From: a virus
Length of the DNA: 33,512 bases
IMG/VR virus record: IMGVR_UViG_3300021226_000065
Location: 1 to 33,512 of that record
Reading direction: 5' to 3' (one strand)
Below, in pieces: positions 1 to 5,074 of the stretch (within the stretch, counting starts at the first letter, position 1; every line of letters begins with the position of its first letter). A model generated the notes under the pieces. It had not been told where the DNA came from and did not search any database. It saw only the letters and a list, made by a program, of their open reading frames with translations. A program made the translations under genes and the position numbers.

Positions 1-258
1 GACAGGAAGCATCCGATCCATACACAACTTAATGGCGGCTAGTTGGGCAGGGTGATCATCATCCATAGCAATCTGTACTGCCTTGTGGACAACTCTAGAA
101 CCTGCGCTGTTTATCAGCAGATTCTTTAATTCTTTGAGTTGGGCAGTCTCAGTCTTTGGGAGGGTGATGAGTTCTGGCTTATCAGCAAAACTGGTAAGGG
201 AGAACTTCTTATTGGAAGAGCCTTTTGGTCTACCACGGGGTTTTTTGTTTTCTATCAT
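1..258 (-). CDS. terS: Terminase small subunit (probable), 3' end cut by the window edge
   Basis: Open frame of 86 codons with ATG at 258 and no stop before base 1, so the C-terminal part is missing. The N-terminus has a basic RGRPKGSSNKK stretch (residues 8-18), typical of small phage terminase subunits and DUF5681-like proteins. The end, with AAIKLCMDRMLP (74-85), also resembles those families. A small terminase binds the packaging site and loads the large subunit; this role is inferred from sequence style and position. Read on the minus strand, the gene would continue past base 1 and, if the genome is circular, meet terL at the right edge. A weak GGA lies 9-10 bases upstream of the ATG. 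Confidence 0.62.
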   Translation of the reverse strand, partial: MIENKKPRGRPKGSSNKKFSLTSFADKPELITLPKTETAQLKELKNLLINSAGSRVVHKAVQIAMDDDHPAQLAAIKLCMDRMLPV

Positions 259-907
259 CTTTTGTCCACAAAGGGGAAGTGAAGGTTGTTGGTGACCCTC
301 TCATAAAGCAGAGTGTAACTTTTAAATTTGCACAACAAAAAGATAAGGCGCTAACCCTTATTTGGTCACCAACACGGCTGGAGACTAAGCGGATACGGAC
401 TTCTAGAACACCGACCACTTAATGATTGCAATTCAGACTCAATCTCCATGCGTCTTGGCAACGCAATTATGGACTAGATTTATTTGTTGAACAATAGGGT
501 AATCCCTGATATACTGATTTCACTCCACGGGGATCAGAACCCATCCCTCTATGCGGTTGAGCCGACCAAGTAGGATAAACAGGTGAATCATGTGGTCATC
601 AAGTAGTCACTCCCCCCTCGTGATGAGAAGGGAACAAGATGAACGGGACATGTAGCGTGAACTGACTTGCGATGACAAGCAAAGTAAACCAGTAACCAAG
701 ATAAACGAGAGGCTCACTTCTTACGAGAAGTCTTACCTGTATACACGGGTTCCCTGAACTCATCCTTAGACAAACCTAGCAAGTCGGCTTACCTACTCCT
801 GCTAACACAGACCTTGTTTAACAGGATATTCCTAAATTACCTTAACTTGTGGATGGGATGTACCCACAAATATTCCACACACCGCCTACCCCCTCCCCCC
901 CATACAA

Positions 908-1187
908 AAGTAAGCACTCACTTTGTTCGTGTCGCTGTTAGCGAGCACTAACTAACATAGAAGTAAGGACTAACTAACTTAGCAAGGTTAGTAGACGCTA
1001 ACATGGTAGAGAGCGAGCACTAACTAGCATTGCAGTTAATGACTCAGTGGTCAGTAAGCGTGTATATAACTGAAGCACCTAAAGACTAGGACTTGATACA
1101 ACCTTCAGCAATATAGAATTAGTTATGTTTTATAACCAATTAGATTACTTTTATGCACCAATATAGTTAACTAGTGAGTGCTTACTT
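908..1187. repeat. Iteron- or operator-like repeat cluster (five copies)
   Basis: A 16-bp imperfect palindrome, AAGTAAGCACTCACTT, lies at 908-923. Related copies are AGCGAGCACTAACTAAC at 940-956, AAGTAAGGACTAACTAACTT at 961-980 and GAGCGAGCACTAACTAGC at 1011-1028. An inverted 15-bp exact copy is at 1173-1187. The GAGCACT-type cores of the first four copies are offset by 31, 22 and 50 bases, close to whole helical turns. Outside this cluster an exact copy lies at 3349-3363 and a degenerate one at 8758-8777. The AAGT...ACTT dyad suggests a dimeric DNA-binding protein; origin iterons and repressor operators are both possible. Confidence 0.6.
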
Positions 1188-1204
1188 ATAGGTAGTTGGT
1201 GCAT
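1153..1204. repeat. 9-bp inverted repeat enclosing an operator-like copy
   Basis: ATGCACCAA at 1153-1161 and TTGGTGCAT at 1196-1204 are perfect inverted repeats 34 bases apart. The interval contains the inverted copy of the AGTAAGCACTCACTT motif (1173-1187) and the small palindromes GTTAAC and ACTAGT. It lies about 180 bases before the first early gene. This could be a protein-binding site or a cruciform at an origin; the function is inferred only. Confidence 0.45.
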
Positions 1205-1269
1205 GATTTTAAATGGTGAAAATATTAGCACGATTAAGGTGCAAGGATATTATGTTAAGTTACTGTAAG

Positions 1270-1297
1270 TTGTTGATTTTATTAGATATTTTATAAA
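1270..1297 (+). promoter_or_regulatory. Candidate sigma-70 promoter for the first early operon
   Basis: TTGTTG at 1270-1275 and TATAAA at 1292-1297 are separated by 16 bases in very AT-rich DNA. They sit about 90 bases upstream of the first early start codon. The -10 box is good and the -35 box moderate. No phage RNA polymerase is encoded here, so host promoters are expected. Confidence 0.35.
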
Positions 1298-1384
1298 TGG
1301 CTAAACTGGCATGGGTTGTGCATAGTATTAAGGGCTAGCAATAGCAGTCCCTAGTTAATGTTTCAATCAATAGGAGTTCAGACG

Positions 1385-1594
1385 ATGCCAAATATAATAG
1401 CAGTTAGCCAGTTAGGTGACAAACAAGACAGAACACATCGAGTGTGGGCACAATCACGGGAAACCAAGAATAAGAAGATTTTTGTGGTTGAAGGTGTCGG
1501 CAGTTCTTTTGTAATATTTGACGGCACTCAGCAGATAAACTCTTTTAAGACTTTGACAAAGTGCAAAGAGTATCTGAAAGAATTATCATTCTAA
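1385..1594 (+). CDS. Small early protein of unknown function (69 aa)
   Basis: I do not recognise the family. The frame is open from an ATG at 1358, but the AATAGGAGTT ribosome-binding site at 1369-1378 is correctly spaced only for the ATG at 1385. The protein is then 69 residues, beginning MPNIIAVSQLGD. It looks compact, with alternating beta-type hydrophobic residues (KIFVVEG, SFVIFDG) and a basic C-terminal helix. It is the first gene of the early plus-strand block, a position where phages often keep host-takeover proteins. Confidence 0.75.
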   Translation: MPNIIAVSQLGDKQDRTHRVWAQSRETKNKKIFVVEGVGSSFVIFDGTQQINSFKTLTKCKEYLKELSF

Positions 1595-1599
1595 TCCCT

Positions 1600-1621
1600 A
1601 GCCCTTCGGGGCTTTCCCTTT
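1600..1621 (+). terminator. UUCG-loop hairpin between early genes
   Basis: AGCCC-TTCG-GGGCT at 1600-1613 makes a 5-bp stem with a stable UUCG loop, followed by a pyrimidine tract. It lies just after the stop codon at 1594 and before the next AATAGGAGT leader. It could be a weak or leaky terminator, or an mRNA processing or stabilising hairpin. Confidence 0.45.
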
Positions 1622-1643
1622 CATTCATCAATAGGAGTCAATC

Positions 1644-1847
1644 ATGGAAGCAAACATTTGGAAAATGACAATAGAGCAAACCAAGGCTTTGCGCTTTGGT
1701 GCTAGAGTGCAGGCAGGCACAGACGGCGAGAAAGGCACATTCTTGGGTGTCAATCGTTCAGGCGTTGTGGTAGTGGCTTGGGACAATTCCAAGGGCACTA
1801 AAGAGCCACAAATTATGGCTCGCCTTGTTGAGTATGCGTTGACCTAA
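1644..1847 (+). CDS. Small early protein of unknown function (67 aa)
   Basis: The ATG at 1644 follows an AATAGGAGTCA leader at 1631-1640. The 67-residue product, starting MEANIWKMTIEQ, has a beta-rich centre (GTFLGVNRSGVVVVAWDN) that suggests a small barrel or SH3-like fold. I know no named family. It is the second gene of the early block, and a perfect 7-bp hairpin (1861-1882) follows its stop codon. Confidence 0.75.
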   Translation: MEANIWKMTIEQTKALRFGARVQAGTDGEKGTFLGVNRSGVVVVAWDNSKGTKEPQIMARLVEYALT

Positions 1848-1860
1848 TCCATCAATCTAG

Positions 1861-1882
1861 TCCAGGGTAAATTCGCCCTGGA
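1861..1882 (+). other. Intercistronic hairpin
   Basis: TCCAGGG (1861-1867) pairs perfectly with CCCTGGA (1876-1882) around an 8-base loop. It sits between two early genes and just before another CAATCAATAGGAGTT leader. No T tract follows, so an mRNA-stability or processing role seems more likely than termination. Confidence 0.5.
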
Positions 1883-1915
1883 GTAATTTCATCAATCAAT
1901 AGGAGTTAATACACA

Positions 1916-2011
1916 ATGAAACAAACCCTCTTAGACCTCTTCGCCTCTGTCTTGCTCGGCCTTTGCTTTTCAGCCTTAGCCCTTGCATACTTTGATTGTC
2001 TTTTCATTTAA
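1916..2011 (+). CDS. Very small single-pass membrane protein (31 aa)
   Basis: ATG at 1916, TAA ending at 2011. A CAATCAATAGGAGTT leader (1893-1907) precedes it, the same leader type as the neighbouring genes, which is the main reason to believe it. The 31 residues are almost all hydrophobic after the first few (LLDLFASVLLGLCFSALALA), so it should be a single membrane helix or a signal-like peptide. Nothing further about function can be read. Confidence 0.65.
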   Translation: MKQTLLDLFASVLLGLCFSALALAYFDCLFI

Positions 2012-2026
2012 TAGGAGTCACACGAC

Positions 2027-2206
2027 ATGAGTAAAATTAAAGTTTTTCCCAATGGTTACGTAACCCTAGAGAAACTGTTTCCCTCTGGCTACTATCTGGT
2101 TCAATGCTACAAGGGCGCAGAATTGCACGACAAAATTAGGTGTGACGATTACCGCATGGCAATGGATTATTACAAGGCATTCACGGCAATAGCCAAAAAC
2201 GCATAA
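2027..2206 (+). CDS. Small early protein of unknown function (59 aa)
   Basis: ATG at 2027 follows TTAATAGGAGTCA. The 59-residue product, beginning MSKIKVFPNGYVTLEK, contains SGYYLVQCYKG and ends in a helix, DYRMAMDYYKAFTAIAKNA. It is soluble, with no recognisable catalytic motif. It fits the early block of short genes with identical leaders. Confidence 0.7.
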   Translation: MSKIKVFPNGYVTLEKLFPSGYYLVQCYKGAELHDKIRCDDYRMAMDYYKAFTAIAKNA

Positions 2207-2216
2207 TTTCAGACTG

Positions 2217-2258
2217 TAAGCCCTTAATCTAGGGGCTTATGGCCTGCACTTTCGCAGG
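2217..2258 (+). other. Two adjacent hairpins before the 135-aa early gene
   Basis: TAAGCCC (2217-2223) pairs with GGGCTTA (2233-2239). Directly after it, CCTGC (2243-2247) pairs with GCAGG (2254-2258). The pair lies between a stop codon at 2206 and the AACAGGAGTT site at 2261-2270. It continues the pattern of a hairpin followed by a strong ribosome-binding site in this block. Confidence 0.45.
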
Positions 2259-2274
2259 GTTAACAGGAGTTACT

Positions 2275-2682
2275 ATGTCTGCTTTCACAGTCACCAACAC
2301 GCATATAAACGCACTTGTGCGTTATGCTTCACGCCATAAAATAACTGTTGCTTATGGCAATCCAACGATGCGTTTAAACGTATCAGCGCATGAGCAAGAA
2401 GTTGCTCAGTTATTACTTGACGAAAATATTAAGAGCGTTAATTACAGGTATTCTGACACTGAAACAGGTTATATTGAATACGACCGAGGCGCACCTATTC
2501 TGTCAGCCATACAAGCGATTAAAGCGGCGCAGTGCTTGCGTTATCAGTCATGCGAGCACCCAACTTATGAGGGAAGCATTGCAGAGCGCCTAATTGAGGC
2601 CATTATTTCCGATGCAATCCCTCGTCTGGAAGGTTATAACGAGGCACAGTGGGCAATTAACGATGCAGAGGTGACAGCATGA
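2275..2682 (+). CDS. Conserved phage/plasmid protein of unknown function (135 aa)
   Basis: An upstream in-frame ATG exists at 2239, but AACAGGAGTTACT places the start at 2275, giving MSAFTVTNTHINALVRYA. The composition matches a widespread phage and plasmid family with an N-terminal HINALVRYA segment, a central NIKSVNYRY motif (about residues 50-58), and then QAIKAAQCLRYQSCEHP (about 80-96) with a helical end. The family has no established biochemical role as far as I know. Its TGA overlaps the next ATG (ATGA), so the two genes are translationally coupled. Confidence 0.8.
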   Translation: MSAFTVTNTHINALVRYASRHKITVAYGNPTMRLNVSAHEQEVAQLLLDENIKSVNYRYSDTETGYIEYDRGAPILSAIQAIKAAQCLRYQSCEHPTYEGSIAERLIEAIISDAIPRLEGYNEAQWAINDAEVTA

Positions 2683-2870
2683 GCAAAATAACTATAACAA
2701 TCGACACTGACAACGATGCTTTTCAAGATATTGCGCCCGATGGCATGAGCCACGAGTTACCACGAATACTTGAAAGCCTAGCATCTTACATTGTGAAATA
2801 TAACGAGTTACCACCTGCTATTTATGACATAAACGGCAATAAGTGCGGCACAGCGGTTGAGAGCGTTTAA
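2679..2870 (+). CDS. Conserved small phage protein (63 aa)
   Basis: It starts inside the ATGA overlap with the preceding gene. MSKITITIDTDNDAF opens a beta strand, followed by a helix HELPRILESLASYIVKYNE and a final NGNKCGTAVES strand. This layout is typical of a small, common phage family of unknown function. The tight coupling suggests it is made together with the 135-residue protein. Confidence 0.78.
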   Translation: MSKITITIDTDNDAFQDIAPDGMSHELPRILESLASYIVKYNELPPAIYDINGNKCGTAVESV

Positions 2871-2873
2871 ACG

Positions 2874-2930
2874 ATGCTTTACGCCATTATTGGGTTAGTT
2901 TTACAGGTAATCTTACGCAAACGTAAATAA
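2874..2930 (+). CDS. Possible 18-aa hydrophobic mini-protein
   Basis: The ATG at 2874, four bases after the previous stop, opens MLYAIIGLVLQVILRKRK and then TAA. It reads as one short membrane helix with a basic tail. There is no clear ribosome-binding site of its own; coupling to the preceding stop is the only support. It may equally be chance in a 70-base gap. Confidence 0.28.
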   Translation: MLYAIIGLVLQVILRKRK

Positions 2931-2941
2931 AAGGAGTTAAT

Positions 2942-3154
2942 ATGAAAACAGTTTCAATCGGTTTTACCCGTGACGATGGGGATTTTGCCCTATTTGCCAC
3001 ACTTAACAATTTAGATGACTACTTTAGTAGTTATGATTTTAAAGAGTTAGTCCATGCTGTCGCATCTGAATTGCAGGCGGCAATACAAATGAAAGTTGAA
3101 ATTCTAGAGCGGGAAGATGCACCAAGTTACATAACTTTAAATTGTGAGGCTTAA
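2942..3154 (+). CDS. Small early protein of unknown function (70 aa)
   Basis: AAAAGGAGTTAAT directly precedes the ATG at 2942. The 70 residues begin MKTVSIGFTRDDGDFALFA and contain a central helix FKELVHAVASELQAAIQMK. I recognise no family. Only two bases separate its stop from the next ATG, so it belongs to the same transcript. Confidence 0.75.
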   Translation: MKTVSIGFTRDDGDFALFATLNNLDDYFSSYDFKELVHAVASELQAAIQMKVEILEREDAPSYITLNCEA

Positions 3155-3156
3155 CA

Positions 3157-3345
3157 ATGAAAACATTTCAAATTTTTAAGAATGTTTCTTATGAGTATTT
3201 TGTAGAGGCTGAAACCCTAGAGGAAGCACAAAACAAAATAATTGAGGAAAACCCAGAGCCTGAGAGTGAAGATTTAATTGAATGGGTTTTTGCTGATGAG
3301 CACGACGGGGTTAACTGGACTTATGAACCAGTAACCCATTCATAA
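3157..3345 (+). CDS. Small acidic early protein (62 aa), last of the first early block
   Basis: ATG at 3157 with GAGG seven bases before it. MKTFQIFKNVSYEYFVEAET is followed by LEEAQNKIIEENP and an acidic, tryptophan-containing tail (EWVFADEHDGVNWTYEP). The pattern of a strand, an 'EAET-EEA' helix and an acidic tail is common among small phage proteins of unknown role. A copy of the AGTAAGCACTCACTT motif and a terminator follow it. Confidence 0.75.
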   Translation: MKTFQIFKNVSYEYFVEAETLEEAQNKIIEENPEPESEDLIEWVFADEHDGVNWTYEPVTHS

Positions 3346-3348
3346 GTT

Positions 3349-3363
3349 AGTAAGCACTCACTT
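3349..3363 (+). repeat. Isolated exact copy of the early-region operator/iteron motif
   Basis: AGTAAGCACTCACTT at 3349-3363 is identical over 15 bases to the copies at 909-923 and, inverted, at 1173-1187. It lies between the last early stop codon and the terminator at 3367, not in front of a gene on either strand. A site at the end of the operon could terminate or pause replication or transcription, or loop back to the cluster 2.2 kb away. Confidence 0.55.
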
Positions 3364-3366
3364 ACC

Positions 3367-3390
3367 ACCGCCTTCGGGCGGTTTTCTTTT
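3367..3390 (+). terminator. Rho-independent terminator of the first early block
   Basis: ACCGCC-TTCG-GGCGGT (3367-3382) is a perfect 6-bp GC-rich stem with a UUCG loop, followed by TTTCTTTT. It terminates plus-strand transcription; the minus strand has no matching T tract after the stem. Confidence 0.85.
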
Positions 3391-3410
3391 GCCCGTTTTT
3401 AAGCCCTTCC

Positions 3411-3467
3411 AATGCCTTACATGTAGGGTGCATAGGGTAAGGCTAAATTATGGCCTTATACGGCATT
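3411..3467. other. Overlapping inverted repeats at the convergent gene junction
   Basis: GCCTTAC (3414-3420) can pair with GTAAGGC (3437-3443), or AATGCC (3411-3416) can pair with GGCATT (3462-3467). The two pairings share bases and exclude each other. This lies downstream of both the plus-strand early block and the minus-strand block ending at 3485. It could end minus-strand transcripts, but it lacks a clear T tract. Confidence 0.35.
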
Positions 3468-3484
3468 TTAATCGATTCTGTGGG

Positions 3485-3700
3485 CTATTCGTGAGGATAT
3501 TCGTCAGTAGTTGAAACAGTAACCAAGCCGATATGCCTTAAATCCATCTCAGTATTCAACCCTAAATTGTAGAAATGTGCGCCCCACATAATGCAAATTC
3601 TTGCGCCTTCTGCATAACTGCCTTTTCCTATTGTCTTAAGAATGTGCCGTTCTGCCTCTGTGAACTTAATCAGATTATGTTTTGTCTCTGGTTTTTGCAC
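3485..3700 (-). CDS. Small protein of unknown function (71 aa), last gene of the minus block
   Basis: ATG at 3700, inside the 3' end of the resolvase gene (26-base overlap). MQKPETKHNLIKFTEAERHILKTIGKGS has a helix resembling a DNA-binding or regulatory start, and the C-terminus ends DEYPHE. No family is recognised. The overlap implies coupled translation with the resolvase. Confidence 0.6.
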   Translation of the reverse strand: MQKPETKHNLIKFTEAERHILKTIGKGSYAEGARICIMWGAHFYNLGLNTEMDLRHIGLVTVSTTDEYPHE

Positions 3701-4163
3701 TTCTTAACCCTTTTACTTGCTGTCTCCAATATTCCCCAATGAGTAGGGCTTCGGCTAGGTTGTTGTCCTTCTTTCGCTTTAACGGGGCTTCTGGCCAGAA
3801 CATACGGGCTATATCGAGAGAATCCTCTTTGTCGTGTATGTGATAAAACCCCTTCCACACTTGGGGACGCACCATGTGGCAAGGATATGCGGTCAACTCA
3901 CAAATGGCGGTTATTGCACCTACTGCCCTTGCAAATGTCCACATGGCAGAGGCTGATTGACCTGGGCGACTGTATAGCATCTCAATGGCTATCTCTGCGC
4001 CTTCCTTGGGGTCTATTGCCCTCAAAAGTGCGTTTTTAAGCACCATTGCCCTAATGTGCTTGTCTTGGTGCTCAATCATAAAAGATTCAATGTAATTACC
4101 CTCTGAATCTAAAACACCCACCGCACCCGTGGCACTTGCGGGGTCTACGCCAATAAAAACCAT
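3675..4163 (-). CDS. RuvC-like Holliday junction resolvase
   Basis: At 162 residues it matches the usual size of RuvC-type nucleases. The RNase H-fold motifs are visible: IGVDPASATGAVGVL at 4-18 with catalytic D7; AIEMLYSRPGQSA at 59-71 with E61; VRPQVWKGFY at 98-107; and KKDNNLAEALLIGEY at 131-145, with D133 and E138. RuvC enzymes cut four-way DNA junctions made by recombination and replication. In a phage this resolves branched DNA before packaging and complements the ERF/exonuclease pair at 7324-8501. It lies one base after the small zinc-finger gene. Confidence 0.85.
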   Translation of the reverse strand: MVFIGVDPASATGAVGVLDSEGNYIESFMIEHQDKHIRAMVLKNALLRAIDPKEGAEIAIEMLYSRPGQSASAMWTFARAVGAITAICELTAYPCHMVRPQVWKGFYHIHDKEDSLDIARMFWPEAPLKRKKDNNLAEALLIGEYWRQQVKGLRSAKTRDKT

Positions 4164-4164
4164 A

Positions 4165-4323
4165 TTAATCCCTATCCCTTATTTTCCATCTTCTCTTTGG
4201 TTTAGGCTCTGAAACCACCACCTCTTGTGTTCTAAATCGATGCAAATTAAAACATTCCCTTGTTCTTAACCCGTCTTTTGTATGCTTTACATCGGTTGCC
4301 GCTTTACATAGTGGGCATTTCAT
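4165..4323 (-). CDS. Small NrdR-like zinc-finger protein (52 aa)
   Basis: ATG at 4323 overlaps the previous stop (ATGA); TAA ends at 4165, one base before the resolvase start. The N-terminus MKCPLCKAATDVKHT with RECFNLHRFRTQE (22-34) supplies ligands C3, C6, C24 and probably H28. This is a variant of the zinc ribbon at the start of NrdR, in which the last cysteine pair is Cys-Asn-X-His. A basic tail (KPKRRWKIRDRD) follows. The NrdR ATP-cone is absent, so this is not NrdR itself; a small nucleic-acid-binding protein is likely. Confidence 0.78.
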   Translation of the reverse strand: MKCPLCKAATDVKHTKDGLRTRECFNLHRFRTQEVVVSEPKPKRRWKIRDRD

Positions 4324-4589
4324 ACTTTATCTTTCAGATTATTCATTCTTAATCGCAAATCAGCCACAAATGGCTTCCCACGCTTCTTTTCCATATCGTC
4401 TATCGTGTTCGCCCACCATGTAGAGGCTTTGTGTTTCCCCAAGGTCTTCATCTTGTCTATGTATCGTCTTTTCCATTCCATCGCTAGACACGACAAAATC
4501 TCCTCTTGTGTCTCCTGTGACCCATAGTGCTTGATTAACCTCGCTCGGTAAGCAGAGGAATCCTCGTTTTTGTCTATCAAGTAGTTCAT
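4320..4589 (-). CDS. Conserved helical phage protein of unknown function (89 aa)
   Basis: ATG at 4589, TGA overlapping the next ATG. MNYLIDKNEDSSAYRARLIKHYG opens a largely helical, basic protein. The centre KRRYIDKMKTLGKHKASTWW and the end DDMEKKRGKPFVADLRLRMN look like a family common beside phage replication genes. No catalytic motif is visible. It shares DNA with a second open frame starting at 4608. Confidence 0.72.
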   Translation of the reverse strand: MNYLIDKNEDSSAYRARLIKHYGSQETQEEILSCLAMEWKRRYIDKMKTLGKHKASTWWANTIDDMEKKRGKPFVADLRLRMNNLKDKV

Positions 4590-4608
4590 GGGCTTCTAGT
4601 CTAGTCAT
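4360..4608 (-). CDS. Overlapping frame, N-terminus resembling small phage proteins (82 aa)
   Basis: Its ATG at 4608 overlaps the stop of the replication-like gene (ATGA), the coupling seen throughout this phage. The first half, MTRLEAHELLDRQKRGF then VNQALWVTGDT, resembles short phage proteins that begin 'M-T-x-x-E-A-H-x-L-L-D'. The second half looks like an unconstrained shadow of the gene in the other frame. Either two genes truly overlap, or one gene has a frameshift, or this frame is chance. Confidence 0.42.
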   Translation of the reverse strand: MTRLEAHELLDRQKRGFLCLPSEVNQALWVTGDTRGDFVVSSDGMEKTIHRQDEDLGETQSLYMVGEHDRRYGKEAWEAICG

Positions 4609-4961
4609 TTGTTCAGCATCCTATTAATGTAATCACGAACCGATGACGGCATGGGCGCAACATTCCTTGTGTCTTCTTCAATCTTTGCCAAGGCAGGGTC
4701 TTTAAAATTGACATTAACATTGACTGTCATATCAGGGATTTCAGCCCCATCCCACCGCATTTGATTGATGTAGACCAAGGGTGAGGGAATAAACGCACCA
4801 TCGCCCTTTTTCCATTGGTCGGTGGTTTTCATCCATTCAACGTGCTTAATAATTTGGTCAGCCTGTAAGTCTAGTTTCAGTTTGACCCATTTTGCTTGGC
4901 AAGTGGCTTTTCCACCTTTTCTTTTGCTTTTAGGCCATGCTTTCCAGAACTCTTCAAACAT
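4605..4961 (-). CDS. Replication-protein C-terminal-domain-like protein (118 aa)
   Basis: A strong AAAAGGAGTGAAGA precedes the ATG at 4961, even though that site lies inside the upstream zinc-ribbon gene. FEEFWKAWPKSKRKGGKA (2-19) and GAFIPSPLVYINQMRW (56-70, with QW at 49-50) form the signature of the helical domain found at the C-terminus of phage replication initiators, often with a DNA-binding domain in front. Here that domain is a separate protein. It probably helps recruit host replication proteins, but this is inference. The C-terminus SSVRDYINRMLNK is basic and helical. Confidence 0.72.
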   Translation of the reverse strand: MFEEFWKAWPKSKRKGGKATCQAKWVKLKLDLQADQIIKHVEWMKTTDQWKKGDGAFIPSPLVYINQMRWDGAEIPDMTVNVNVNFKDPALAKIEEDTRNVAPMPSSVRDYINRMLNK

Positions 4962-5074
4962 TCTTCACTCCTTTTAATGATTTGATACCTACCACAATCT
5001 CCACAAGTCCATGCTTCCCTGTTACCAGTTAGTTCATGCTGTCTTACTATCCCTCCACATTGACATACTCTCAT
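4877..5074 (-). CDS. Zinc-ribbon protein (65 aa)
   Basis: ATG at 5074. MRVCQCGGIVRQHELTGN and REAWTCGDCGRYQII give two cysteine pairs (C4/C6 and C24/C27), spaced as in a zinc ribbon. The ribbon occupies residues 1-33. The remaining lysine- and serine-rich tail overlaps 85 bases of the next gene and includes that gene's ribosome-binding site. Similar short ribbons occur beside phage replication genes. A nucleic-acid-binding role is inferred. Confidence 0.7.
   Translation of the reverse strand: MRVCQCGGIVRQHELTGNREAWTCGDCGRYQIIKRSEECLKSSGKHGLKAKEKVEKPLAKQNGSN

Larger units (their letters stand above)
259..1384. other. 1.1 kb non-coding region between divergent terS and early genes
   Basis: I see no convincing gene here: the open frames are short, lack ribosome-binding sites and resemble nothing I know. 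It contains small inverted repeats, including ACTTCT-TACG-AGAAGT at 716-731 (a UNCG-type tetraloop if transcribed) and TTGTGG/CCACAA at 847-869. It also holds a pyrimidine-rich run near 888-900, a repeat cluster at 908-1187 and a 9-bp inverted repeat at 1153-1204. It separates minus-strand late genes from plus-strand early genes, so it probably holds promoters and perhaps the replication origin or packaging site. I searched by eye for tRNAs and did not find one that folds. Confidence 0.6.

Noticed and set aside
350-460. tRNA-like sequence (near-complementary GGAGACT and AATCTCC ends and a GATTG/CAATC hairpin)
   Set aside because: No proper D arm or 7-base T loop can be drawn, the anticodon stem does not pair, and the acceptor has a mismatch.
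908-1030. CRISPR array
   Set aside because: The repeats are short, degenerate and unevenly spaced, and no cas genes are present; operator or iteron sites fit better.
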